This document shows, piece after piece, positions 44,606 to 52,854 of a stretch of DNA of 64,000 nt; within the stretch, counting starts at the first letter, position 1, and every line of letters begins with the position of its first letter. Source of the stretch: Pseudomonas sp. Teo4. Its GTDB lineage: Bacteria; Pseudomonadota; Gammaproteobacteria; Pseudomonadales; Pseudomonadaceae. A program made the position numbers and the translations under genes. The stretch is from the NCBI RefSeq assembly GCF_034387475.1, contig NZ_JAXCIL010000001.1, positions 1,364,001 to 1,428,000 on the forward strand. Direction: 5' to 3'. Below the pieces are notes generated by a model, which was not told the DNA's origin, did no database searches, and saw nothing but the letters and a program-made list of their open reading frames with translations.

Positions 44606-45672
44606 AAGGCGACCCCATCGTAAGGAATGTGGAAGACGGCGCAACGGGACGGTTCCGCGTCGCGGCCAGGGCGTTTGAGCCAGCCCAGCCAACCCAGGGC
44701 GACATTGCCGGTGCGGCCCAGTCGGGCAGGCGGCACGGCTTCGCGTTTGAGCAGCGGGGCGATTTCGAAGTCCAGCTCGGCACCTATATAGAAGCGCACC
44801 AGTTCGACCAGCTTGCGGTGGTCGTCGGTTCCCGGCTGAAAGCGCTGGTAGTTCGAAAGCGTCAAAGGGCCGATTTCGATGCGAATGCACGACTGGTAGT
44901 CCCAGACACGCTGGCCGGCGACCGCGCTGTGGCCCAGCTGCGCGTTCTTGCGGCCGAGCTGGGTGCATTGCGCGGGCTCCAGATTCAACCAACGGCCTGC
45001 GAACTGCCTGACTTTGAACGGCAACGAGAAGTAGAAGCCGAGCATTACCTCAAGGTTCAGCGCATTGCGCGGCTTCTGGCTCAGCAACCCGGAAAAGTAA
45101 CTGAACAGGTCCTGGCGCAGCGCCGAAGGCCGGCGTTCGAACTTCTGCTGCTGGGCCTGTGGGCCCAGGCCCACCAGGTTGAGCAGGTAACGGTCGAAGC
45201 CCGAAGTGCCATTGCGCTCGTGTTCGATGTGGAACTTGTACTTCTGCCACGCTTCGTAGAACAGCGTGGTCATGCGGTGCGAAAAGATATCGAGAAACGC
45301 ATGGGCGGCATCGTCGCGGTGCTGGACATGCCGCTCCAGCAGCAGCTCGGTGTACGGGCGCGGCAGCACGCCCGATGGCCCGACCAAACCCATGAACGTG
45401 ACCTGGACTTCCGACAGCGGCAAGCCGGTCGGCGACACTTTGCCGTCACGTTCGAACTGCAGGTCGCTGACCTCGCTGGCCGGAAACGCCAGCGACAGCT
45501 GTGAGCGAAAACGCAGCGGGTCTTCGTGCGGCCGGGTTGCCAGGTCCATGCGCCCGGTACGGCTGTAGTGCAGGCGGAGCAGGCGCACCAATTGAAAGAA
45601 TTCGAATCGGTACGGCTCGGCTCGGGCCTGGTCGATCAGACCAGGGGCTGTTCGCCGGTTCGTGCGGGCCAT
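44602..45672 (-). CDS. tssG: T6SS baseplate protein TssG
   Basis: The product is 356 residues. The TssG (ImpH/VasB) fold is shown by YRFEFFQLVRLLRLHYSRTG, the FMGLVGPSGVLPRPYTELLL core and SLPFKVRQFAGRWLNL. TssG partners with two TssF to form the baseplate wedge. Its start overlaps the last 37 bases of tssF, and its stop overlaps the clpV GTG. Confidence 0.94.
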   Translation of the reverse strand: MARTNRRTAPGLIDQARAEPYRFEFFQLVRLLRLHYSRTGRMDLATRPHEDPLRFRSQLSLAFPASEVSDLQFERDGKVSPTGLPLSEVQVTFMGLVGPSGVLPRPYTELLLERHVQHRDDAAHAFLDIFSHRMTTLFYEAWQKYKFHIEHERNGTSGFDRYLLNLVGLGPQAQQQKFERRPSALRQDLFSYFSGLLSQKPRNALNLEVMLGFYFSLPFKVRQFAGRWLNLEPAQCTQLGRKNAQLGHSAVAGQRVWDYQSCIRIEIGPLTLSNYQRFQPGTDDHRKLVELVRFYIGAELDFEIAPLLKREAVPPARLGRTGNVALGWLGWLKRPGRDAEPSRCAVFHIPYDGVAL

Positions 45673-47456
45673 TGGACGACTCTCTTTTCACGTTGCAGGG
45701 TGCGCAGGCTGAGTTGGGTGAAACTGTTCATCGAGCAGTACTGGCCAAAGAAGTGGTCCAGCACCATGCCGAACAGAAACACCCCACTGCCGGTGTACTG
45801 GCTCTCGTCGAAGGTCAGGGTGATGCCCACGCCCCTGACGAAGTTGGGCCGTGGGTGGCCGATTCGCGCCACCACCGGTTCGCTGCTGATGGCCTTGATG
45901 CCGTTGATCTGTTTGCGGATGGCCGAGACGTTGCGGTAGTTGTACAGCGACAACAGCTCCAGCAGCACTTCACGACCCTGGGCTACCAGCGACAGGTGAT
46001 TGAGCGACAGGTGCGAGATCAACCGCCAGATCAGCCCCTTGCCCAAGGGCACGCGTACTGTGGCGGTGGGCTTGCGCAGGCAGCGGATGTCGCTGATCAC
46101 CGAATTGCCCGGAATGCTGAACACTCCGCGCTCACCCCCGAACGGCAGCGACAGCGGTATATCGCGGTTGCTGCAGGTGAGGGTGATGCTCAGGGTGTCG
46201 CTGTTGCCGTCGATCAGTTCCAGGTCGCGGTCGACCACGCGGATTTGCACGCTGGTGGCATCGCCCTGGTTGCGCCGACGGGCAATCCAGAAGCTGTTGG
46301 CCTGGTCCTGCTCGCCACGTGGCTCGAAGAACGGCTGGCAAGTGCCCACCTGGTCGATGCCACCGAGCTTGCGCACGCGTCGCACACGGTCGATGGACAC
46401 CACTTCGGCGGCGTTGTGCAGGCGAATGTCCGGCGTCACCGGGTACTCGTGCTGAGTGTGGGTGAGCTTGATCGGCTCGGCCTGCTGGCGGAACAGGTTG
46501 ATGATCGGCGTGCAGTTGAGCTTGAAGTTGTGGCGCCCGATGTTCTGGGTCAGCCGCGCCAGGCGCTCGCTGAGGTCGTAGTCGGAGAAATAGAAGTTGA
46601 TCTCCACCTGTTCCAGCGCTTTGCCCTGCAGAATACGGGCGAAGCCGGACAGGTCGAAGAACATGAACTTGTCAGGGAAGGTGAAGTACTCGTGCAGCAG
46701 GCGATAGCCGAGGAACGAACGCTCTGAGTAATCCACCAGGCCTTCGTCACGGGCGTAGCCCACGGCCTTGATCGCACCCTGGGGCAGTACCACTTCGCGA
46801 TTGCGCCCCTGGTCCTGGAAGCACAAGGTGGCCTTGGCCAGGTTGTTGAACAGCAGTTCGTACAACTGCAGCATCACGCTGGCTTCGCCATCGAGGAAGA
46901 ACCGCAGGCTGTCCAGTTCCATCTGGCCGAAGCGGGCGTCGCCTTTCGCGCTCAGACCAATGCGCAGGCGCGCGACCAGGTCGGCGCTATGGCCGTTGAA
47001 TGCCGAGCGCTCCAGCTCGACGAACGAGGCCTGTTGCACGGCAATCGGCCACAGCTCCACGGGGTAGCAGGTGCGGAATTTGCAAACCACCCCTTCGGCG
47101 GAGCTGGCCTGCATTTCGGTGTGGCGAGCCACGCGGTACGCTTCAGTGACCTTCTCGTGCTTGCCCAGGCTCAGCTCGGCAATCGACATCGACGGGGTAG
47201 GGCGCAGGTAGTGCGGGTAAAGCACTTCCAGAAATGATTCGACGATTTCCGGGAACTCATCGTCGAGCTTTTTATGCACCCGCGCAGACAGGAACGAGAA
47301 CGCCTCGATCAGGCGCTCGGTATGCGGGTCTTCGCAGTTGTCGCCCTCGATCAGCAAGCGCGAGGCGATTTTCGGGTACTGCGCGGCAAACTCCTGGCCG
47401 AGGAAGCGCAGGTGCGACAGTTCCTTTTCGTAGTAAGGCAGCAGTTCGTCGAGCAT
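45636..47456 (-). CDS. tssF: T6SS baseplate protein TssF
   Basis: The product is 606 residues. It begins MLDELLPYYEKELSHLRFLG and contains YPKIASRLLIEGDNCEDPHT, HYLRPTPSMSIAELSLG and SRLLHEY-type blocks characteristic of TssF (ImpG/VasA). It is the main baseplate component with TssG and TssE. Its ATG overlaps the tssE stop by one base, and it overlaps tssG by 37 bases. Confidence 0.94.
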   Translation of the reverse strand: MLDELLPYYEKELSHLRFLGQEFAAQYPKIASRLLIEGDNCEDPHTERLIEAFSFLSARVHKKLDDEFPEIVESFLEVLYPHYLRPTPSMSIAELSLGKHEKVTEAYRVARHTEMQASSAEGVVCKFRTCYPVELWPIAVQQASFVELERSAFNGHSADLVARLRIGLSAKGDARFGQMELDSLRFFLDGEASVMLQLYELLFNNLAKATLCFQDQGRNREVVLPQGAIKAVGYARDEGLVDYSERSFLGYRLLHEYFTFPDKFMFFDLSGFARILQGKALEQVEINFYFSDYDLSERLARLTQNIGRHNFKLNCTPIINLFRQQAEPIKLTHTQHEYPVTPDIRLHNAAEVVSIDRVRRVRKLGGIDQVGTCQPFFEPRGEQDQANSFWIARRRNQGDATSVQIRVVDRDLELIDGNSDTLSITLTCSNRDIPLSLPFGGERGVFSIPGNSVISDIRCLRKPTATVRVPLGKGLIWRLISHLSLNHLSLVAQGREVLLELLSLYNYRNVSAIRKQINGIKAISSEPVVARIGHPRPNFVRGVGITLTFDESQYTGSGVFLFGMVLDHFFGQYCSMNSFTQLSLRTLQREKRVVQWPARTGEQPLV

Positions 47457-47938
47457 CAGTTCAGGTTCTGCACTTTGTATTCCTGGGTGTTGACCTGCAG
47501 CACCGCGTCGAACGAGACGTGGCGGCTGACGTCCTGCAGACGCAGCACGGCGTCTACCCGGAAGGTCAACATGCGGTGGCCGTTCTGCTGGGCCATTAGC
47601 TGAACGCGCACTTTGCGAAAGCGCCGGTCGCCGGTGCTGATCGCCTTTTCCAGCTGTTGCTGGATGACGCGGCGATCTTGCGGGTCGAGCACGCTCTTGC
47701 TGATGAAGTCGGGCATCCCGTAATCAAGGATGGTGCCACCGAGTTGCGGGTAGCCTTCGAGCTCCTCGGCGACCAGGGACTGGCGAGTGTTCACCAGAAT
47801 CTCCAGGTCGCGAACGATGCTGGCCTTGTATTCGGCCAGTGAGCAGCTGCGCTGCGACGCGGTGTCGACCGACTGGTAGGGACGGTCGTCCAGCAGTCGG
47901 TCGAGCAGCGAGGGCAGCAGGCGGGCCTGGTTACTCAT
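47456..47938 (-). CDS. tssE: T6SS baseplate protein TssE (gp25-like)
   Basis: The product is 160 residues. The gp25-like core is evident (LLPSLLDRLLDD near the start, LVAEELEGYPQLGGTILDYG, then ISKSVLDPQDRRVIQQQLEK and HRMLTFRVDAVLRLQDVSRH). TssE caps the proximal end of the sheath. It follows tssC by 26 bases and abuts tssF. Confidence 0.93.
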   Translation of the reverse strand: MSNQARLLPSLLDRLLDDRPYQSVDTASQRSCSLAEYKASIVRDLEILVNTRQSLVAEELEGYPQLGGTILDYGMPDFISKSVLDPQDRRVIQQQLEKAISTGDRRFRKVRVQLMAQQNGHRMLTFRVDAVLRLQDVSRHVSFDAVLQVNTQEYKVQNLN

Positions 47939-47964
47939 GTGTCATCCCTGTACACACGGGCCGG

Positions 47965-49467
47965 TCAGCCGCGGGCGCCTTGCGGCAGCTCTGCGACCAG
48001 GCGCAGCGAAGCGGTCAGTTCGTCGAGCTGGTAGTGCGGGCGCAGGTAGGTCACGGCCTTGTACACGCCCGGCTTGCCCGGTACCTCGAACACTTCGGCG
48101 CGGGCTTCGCGCAGGGGGAACTTGGCTTTGGCCTCCTGGCTCGCGGTGTCGTCGAGCAGCACATAGCTGGCCAGCCATTTGTTGAGGAACAGTTCCACGT
48201 CCTTGCGCGAGGCGAAGCTGCCGATCTTGTCGCGCATGATCGCCTTCATGTAGTGGGCGATGCGCGAGGTGGCGAAGATGTACTGCAGCTGGGCCGACAG
48301 GCGTGCGTTGGCGTTGGCGATGTCGGTGTTGTACTGCTTCTGCTTCTGCGTCGACTGGGTGCCGAAGAAGGCGGCGTAGTCGGTGCCCTTGCAGTGCACC
48401 AGCGGAATGAAGCCAAGGTCCGACAGCTCTTTTTCGCGGCGGTCGGTGATGGCGATTTCGGTCGGGCACTTGAGGGCAATTTCGCCGTCATCGGTGTTGA
48501 AGGTGTGGGTCGGCAGGCCTTCGACCAGACCGCCACCTTCCACGCCGCGAATCGCCACGCACCAGCCGTAGCGCGAGAAAGCGTCGGTCACGCGGGTGCC
48601 GAGGGCGTAGGCGGCGTTCATCCACAGGTACTTGTCGTGGTCGCGGCCGTCGACATTCTCGACGAAGTTGAATTCCTCCACCGGCGTGGTATCGGGGCCA
48701 TAGGGCAGGCGGCCGAGCACGTGGGGCAGGGTGAGGCCGACGTAGCGCGAGTCTTCCGAGGCGCGGAACGACTTCCACTTGGCGTACTCGACGGTGTCGA
48801 AGATTTTCGCCAGGTCACGTGGGCCGGACATGTCGGTGAACGAGTCCCAGCCGAACAGCTCGGGCGAGGCTGCCGAAATGAACGGTGCGTGGGCCGCGGC
48901 GGCGACGTGGGAGACCTCTTCGAGCAGGTACATGTCCTCGGGGTTACGGTTGAACTCGTAGTCCCCGATCAGCATGCCGAACGGTGCACCGCCAAAGGTG
49001 CCGTACTCTTCTTCGTAGATTTTCTTGAACAGCGCGCTCTGGTCGAATTCGGAGGCGGCCTTGAGGTCGCGCACCAGGTCTTTTTTCGAGGCGTTGAGCA
49101 GGTGGATTTTCAGCGTGGTGCTGGTCTCGGTCTGGTCGACCTGGTACTTCAGGCCACGCCAGGAGGCTTCCAGCTGCTGGAACTCACGGGCATGCATGAT
49201 CTCGTTCATCTGCTCGGAGAGCATGGCGTCGATTTCGGCGATGCGCGCATCGAGCACGGCGATCAAATCCTTGCTCGGCGTCATTTCGCCTTCGAGCACC
49301 TGGCTCACCAGTTCGCCGATCAGGTCGCGGGTGCGGGTGCGCTCGGTCTCGGAGCGGGCCACACGGCTTTGCGAGATGATGCTGTCGAGCAGCGAGGACT
49401 GGGGTGCGAAGTTTTCCACCTCGACCAGGTCGGTGTCCTGTTGTGGCAGTGTTTGCTTGTCGGTCAT
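47965..49467 (-). CDS. tssC: T6SS contractile sheath large subunit TssC
   Basis: The product is 500 residues, the normal length. Family blocks include ASWRGLKYQVDQTETSTTLK, GAPFGMLIGDYEFNRNPEDM, SRYVGLTLPHVLGRLPYGPD and the C-terminal FLNKWLASYVLLDDTASQEA. TssC and TssB form the contractile sheath. The gene lies 14 bases after tssB, with a GGAG-type site before the start. Confidence 0.96.
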   Translation of the reverse strand: MTDKQTLPQQDTDLVEVENFAPQSSLLDSIISQSRVARSETERTRTRDLIGELVSQVLEGEMTPSKDLIAVLDARIAEIDAMLSEQMNEIMHAREFQQLEASWRGLKYQVDQTETSTTLKIHLLNASKKDLVRDLKAASEFDQSALFKKIYEEEYGTFGGAPFGMLIGDYEFNRNPEDMYLLEEVSHVAAAAHAPFISAASPELFGWDSFTDMSGPRDLAKIFDTVEYAKWKSFRASEDSRYVGLTLPHVLGRLPYGPDTTPVEEFNFVENVDGRDHDKYLWMNAAYALGTRVTDAFSRYGWCVAIRGVEGGGLVEGLPTHTFNTDDGEIALKCPTEIAITDRREKELSDLGFIPLVHCKGTDYAAFFGTQSTQKQKQYNTDIANANARLSAQLQYIFATSRIAHYMKAIMRDKIGSFASRKDVELFLNKWLASYVLLDDTASQEAKAKFPLREARAEVFEVPGKPGVYKAVTYLRPHYQLDELTASLRLVAELPQGARG

Positions 49468-49481
49468 CGTCTGGCTCCTGC

Positions 49482-50009
49482 TTACTCTTTACCGTCGGCG
49501 GCTGCGGCTTCGCGGCCGAATTCCTTGCCCAGGGTTTTCAGCTTCTCGGTGTTTTGCAGCACGTCCATCAGCAGCTCTTCGAGCTTGTCGTTGCCGCCCA
49601 TCTTGTTGCGCAGGTCCGCCAGCTTGTTGCGCACCTCCAGCAGCTTGCGCAGCGGCTCGACCTGCTTGACCACGTTCTGTGGCTCGAAGTCTTCCATGCT
49701 GTTGAAGTTCAGCTCGACGCCCAGCTGGGTGCCGTTCTTGGCCAGGGTGTTGTCGACGCGGTAGGTCAGGCGTGGCTTGATGCCCTTGAGCACGCCGTTG
49801 AAGTTGTCGCGGTCGATGAACACGAACTTGCGGTCTTTCAGCTTGGGCAACGGCTCGAGCGGGTTGCCGGAGAAATCACCGAGCACCCCGACAACGAAGG
49901 GCAGTTCCTTTTTCTCGATGGCATCGCCGATGTCCACGTCATAGGTGATGTGGACCCGAGGCGAGCGGACGCGGTCGAGTTTGTGCTGGGTACTTTCCTT
50001 CTTCGCCAT
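49482..50009 (-). CDS. tssB: T6SS contractile sheath small subunit TssB
   Basis: The product is 175 residues, the normal length. It starts MAKKESTQHKLDRVRSPRVH and contains YDVDIGDAIEKKELPFVVGV and FVFIDRDNFNGVLKGIKPRL, all typical TssB blocks. ATG 50009 was chosen over the upstream ATG at 50045 because GGAG lies upstream of it and TssB homologues start with MAK-type residues. It is the second gene of the operon, 60 bases after an unassigned gene. Confidence 0.96.
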   Translation of the reverse strand: MAKKESTQHKLDRVRSPRVHITYDVDIGDAIEKKELPFVVGVLGDFSGNPLEPLPKLKDRKFVFIDRDNFNGVLKGIKPRLTYRVDNTLAKNGTQLGVELNFNSMEDFEPQNVVKQVEPLRKLLEVRNKLADLRNKMGGNDKLEELLMDVLQNTEKLKTLGKEFGREAAAADGKE

Positions 50010-50069
50010 CGTGTTCTCCAATGCATGCGATGCGCTGCGAATCATTGCGCGGCCCCGGTGGGGCGCGCG

Positions 50070-50819
50070 TTACAGTCCTTCGATCGTCAGCAGCAGGCGC
50101 TGACGGATGTCGTCGTTCATTTCCATGATGTTGTCGCGGCTCACCAGCTCTTCGAAGCTGGCGTTGCCGGCGATCTGCGTGCTGCTACGGATGACCGAAT
50201 CGTCGGGAAGTTCCGAACGCAGGGGCGAGCTGATGATGCAGAACGGAAGATCGCCGAAGCCCTTGAGGCGCTCGAAACTCAGCGCGAAGCGCAGCCCATC
50301 GAACAGCCGACCCAGCCCCGGCGCCTTGCTCAGGCAGTAGAACAGCACCAGGTAGTGCACGACGAAACGGTACAGCTCGGCGCTGCTGCGATTGGGGTCT
50401 TTGACCACGTTGCGAAAGTGGGCCAGGTCGAATGCGTTGAAGCCCACCACCCAGCGCACCGGGCTGGTGATACGCACGGTCTGCCCGCTTGGCGCGAGGA
50501 CCTTGTCGTATTCCAGCGGGAACAGTTCGGGGGTGGTGCTGATCAGGTTGAGCGGTACTTCCAGCTCGCTGACCAGTTGGAAAGGCGTGGCCGAGCCGAT
50601 GCGTTCGTAGAGTTCGATCAGCGACTGGAAGTGGTGCTGGGTTTCGCGGCCGCTGCTGCGCTGCGCGCCCTGCAGGTATTCGCCGAACAGCGTTTGCGGA
50701 CGGATCAACGGCGCCACGGTGGCGAGATAATCGGACGCCTGCGCCTTGAGCGCATCGGCAATCGCCCGCGTCTGGCCACGCAGCTTGATCAGTGCTTCGA
50801 CGTCAAACGTCTGTGTCAT
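50070..50819 (-). CDS. Unassigned protein encoded first in the T6SS operon
   Basis: The product is 249 residues with no signal peptide or membrane helix. The sequence is rich in hydrophobic helices and ends in NDDIRQRLLLTIEGL. Recognisable segments are TQTFDVEALIKLRGQTRAIA and a beta-rich middle (LISTTPELFPLEYDKVLAPS). I do not recognise a named family. It lies 60 bases upstream of tssB in the same direction and is the first gene of the operon, so it is probably an accessory subunit, an assembly factor or a regulator of the sheath. ATG 50819 was chosen over 50834 and 50993; all are in frame and ribosome-binding sites are weak. Confidence 0.7.
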   Translation of the reverse strand: MTQTFDVEALIKLRGQTRAIADALKAQASDYLATVAPLIRPQTLFGEYLQGAQRSSGRETQHHFQSLIELYERIGSATPFQLVSELEVPLNLISTTPELFPLEYDKVLAPSGQTVRITSPVRWVVGFNAFDLAHFRNVVKDPNRSSAELYRFVVHYLVLFYCLSKAPGLGRLFDGLRFALSFERLKGFGDLPFCIISSPLRSELPDDSVIRSSTQIAGNASFEELVSRDNIMEMNDDIRQRLLLTIEGL

Positions 50820-51304
50820 CGGTACATCGTCCATGAAGCTTGGTGTTCGTCCCAAAACGCCGTTGGCGCGGACCTGAATCTGGGTGCTGGCACATGAATA
50901 TTGAGTTGCCAGCAATGCCGAGTAGGGCAGCCCGCCGGGGAAGAAGTTCCGGCGAGGGGCGCGATTTTTTCCCTGTTTTGTGATGGGGCGCAATGATGTC
51001 TCATTGCTATTGGTTGGCCGTTTCGAGTGCGGAAAATCGGGGTTTTAGCCCGCAGGGAAGGGGTTTGAGGTGCTGAAAAATGCCTGGAAAATGGCGTCAA
51101 AAATATTTTTCAAAAAGTGAACGAGGTCTCATTTTCGGGCGCCGGCGTCCTGCTGATGGACCGGGTGAGGACGGTGAAACGATGATGGCAATGCGACGGA
51201 ATGTGGCGCAGGGCGGCCAGGTTTTCTCTCAGTTGGATGTGCCTCTGTGGCTGCCCGGTGGGAGTATGTATTGGCCTGACTTGAGCTTTTTGGTGGTGCG
51301 AAAA
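50820..51304. other. T6SS operon upstream region
   Basis: This is the likely promoter region for the minus-strand T6SS operon. A perfect dyad GCAATGA-TGTC-TCATTGC stands at 50990-51007, about 170 bases upstream of the first gene. An AT-rich stretch lies near 51100. I see no convincing -24/-12 (sigma-54) or -35/-10 set and no small gene. Confidence 0.45.
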
Positions 51305-51523
51305 TCGAGCGCCGCCCGTGCGGCGCATCGCGAGCAAGGCTCGCTCCTACGTTTGTTTCGGGCCAGTTTTTCCTGTGGGATTTGCGCGCGACCGCTTGTG
51401 TGCATGGCGCGGTATCGCGTCGAACTAACAAGGCGGTCGCGCGCGCCTGTCACAGGCGTTATTGGCCGTAAACGAACGTAGGAGCGAGCCTTGCTCGCGA
51501 TGCGCCGCGCGGGCGGCGCTCGA
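51305..51523. repeat. Long palindromic intergenic repeat, copy D (about 219 bp)
   Basis: This is the fourth copy of the palindrome at 1367-1584. It separates the T6SS operon promoter region from the immunity/effector unit on the same strand. The right arm is complete; the left arm has one base change (CCCGTGCGG). Confidence 0.85.
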
Positions 51524-51587
51524 TCTCGCGGGCGCGGCATTTCTCGCGCCAAGCAGCCCCTGTGACCAACAACCGGATTGCGCGGCT

Positions 51588-51884
51588 TCAGGCTCGCTTG
51601 AAAGTTTCCCAGAGTGTTTGCCGGATACCATCGAGCTGGATATTGGCAAGCACGCGTTCCTGGGCTGTAGCGGCATCGACATACACATCGGAAAATCCGG
51701 ACTTGGTCACTGCCATGGTTCTGTAAGACGAGGCGGCATGCTGCCACAGTGCGCCACTCTGGTCCGGGCTTCTGGAGAGCAGGTCGATCATTGAACCAAT
51801 CCCTGCGTCGAAGTCGAAACAGCCTTCTCGATGGTAGATGGCTGAAAGCGTTTTAAGCAGGTCGACGAGTTCGTGATTGGTCAT
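51588..51884 (-). CDS. Small DUF6966-like protein at the end of the immunity array
   Basis: The product is 98 residues, starting MTNHELVDLLKTLSAIYHRE, with the pattern SYRTMAVTKSGFSDVYV and a C-terminal LDGIRQTLWETFKRA. The overall pattern is similar, from memory, to DUF6966 proteins, a small family found near toxin loci. The start at 51884 has AAGGAGCGAGC before it; the frame open to 51911 lacks such a site. It follows a Tsi6-family gene after 40 bases and is the last gene of the unit. A role as immunity protein is inferred from position alone. Confidence 0.7.
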   Translation of the reverse strand: MTNHELVDLLKTLSAIYHREGCFDFDAGIGSMIDLLSRSPDQSGALWQHAASSYRTMAVTKSGFSDVYVDAATAQERVLANIQLDGIRQTLWETFKRA

Positions 51885-51924
51885 GCTCGCTCCTTCACTG
51901 TATTTCGCCATGCCCGGATTCCAC

Positions 51925-52227
51925 TCAGCGCTCCCCAGGCAGGCGAATTTTCAAGCCATTGGCGCACTGTTCTGCGATGTAGTAAACGTGAGACAAGGCC
52001 ACCGCAAGCTCCTTGTCTGTGGGCTCGAACTCTTTGCTGGCAATGGCGCCGATCGTGAGCCTGTGTAGCTTGGATTTGTCCTTTTCGGTGCCGTCGAGTA
52101 CGGCCCTGATGTATTTCAACTGATCGATGACAGTCGCGTACACCGGAAAGCCCGGGGTCTGATTTCGCCGCTCGGTTACGAGCATGAGTGCGCTGTCCAG
52201 GTACTCAAGTGGTGAGGAGGGCTTCAT
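51925..52227 (-). CDS. Tsi6-family immunity protein
   Basis: The product is 100 residues. It starts MKPSSPLEYLDSALMLVTER and contains QLKYIRAVL, LHRLTIGAIASKEFEPTDKE and GLKIRLPGER. This matches, from memory, the whole length of P. aeruginosa Tsi6, the immunity protein that neutralises the NAD(P)+-degrading Tse6 toxin. The ATG overlaps the stop of the upstream small gene by four bases. No Tse6-like toxin domain is seen in the window: the neighbouring effector ends in a different domain. It may therefore be an orphan immunity gene kept for protection against competitors. Similarity should be verified by alignment. Confidence 0.8.
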   Translation of the reverse strand: MKPSSPLEYLDSALMLVTERRNQTPGFPVYATVIDQLKYIRAVLDGTEKDKSKLHRLTIGAIASKEFEPTDKELAVALSHVYYIAEQCANGLKIRLPGER

Positions 52228-52538
52228 CGATCAGGGTTGTTCATGTTTGCTTGAAGCTTTTTGAAGGCTTCCGAGCTTCTGGCGTCAATCAGCTCTACGT
52301 AAAATACCGAGTAAGCGGCTTCGAGCTCGGTATATCCACCCAGGTTGGTTTCCGTGAAGTAGCGGTGCCCCGGAATGTCTCCTGGCTCCATAGGCACGGT
52401 AATTTCTTCTCGCTCGGCTCGCGCAATCAAATTGCCAAGGGCGTGCAGCAGGTCCGCGGCGAGCGGTTCGCGCATTTGATGGTGCTCCAACAGCTTGCGT
52501 AGCTGTGTGGCGGCGTGATGCAGGGCGTCGATATTCAT
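52224..52538 (-). CDS. Small putative immunity protein
   Basis: The product is 104 residues, all helical in character, starting MNIDALHHAATQLRKLLEHH and ending in FKKLQANMNNPDR. I do not recognise the family. It lies 44 bases after the first immunity-like gene and overlaps the Tsi6-like gene by four bases. It has no signal peptide, so if it is an immunity protein it acts in the cytoplasm. Function is inferred only from its place in the array. Confidence 0.65.
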   Translation of the reverse strand: MNIDALHHAATQLRKLLEHHQMREPLAADLLHALGNLIARAEREEITVPMEPGDIPGHRYFTETNLGGYTELEAAYSVFYVELIDARSSEAFKKLQANMNNPDR

Positions 52539-52582
52539 GATGTTTGCCTGGTTACTAACGCCTGGAAAAGCGTGGGCTTGCT

Positions 52583-52846
52583 CTAAATGGCAGTGCCGCG
52601 ATTCGTCCCTGGTTTGATGATCAGCAACTCATCCAGCTCTCTGCGGCGGCATTTCATGACAAAGGCAAGGGCTGCGTCAGGGTCATCCAGAAACCGCTGG
52701 AACGTCTGCGGGTCAACGGCATAGTACTCCTCGTAGTCCACCATGCCGTTACTGACCGGGAAGGATACAAAGTGCTGTCCGGAGTCTTCTTCAATACCCA
52801 TGGAGAACATGTGCTGGCGGCTGACAAAAAGGTCTTTGAATTTCAT
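52583..52846 (-). CDS. Putative cognate immunity protein of the adjacent effector
   Basis: The product is 87 residues, starting MKFKDLFVSRQHMFSMGIEE, with a beta-rich centre (HFVSFPVSNGMVDYEEYYAV) and a cationic CRRRELDELLIIKPG tail. It starts 8 bases after the effector stop. The ribosome-binding site AAGG lies within the intergenic gap over the effector stop. That tight spacing is usual for a toxin followed by its own antitoxin. There is no signal peptide. It is of a type often seen next to polymorphic toxins, but I cannot name the family. Confidence 0.75.
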   Translation of the reverse strand: MKFKDLFVSRQHMFSMGIEEDSGQHFVSFPVSNGMVDYEEYYAVDPQTFQRFLDDPDAALAFVMKCRRRELDELLIIKPGTNRGTAI

Positions 52847-52854
52847 GGTGAACC

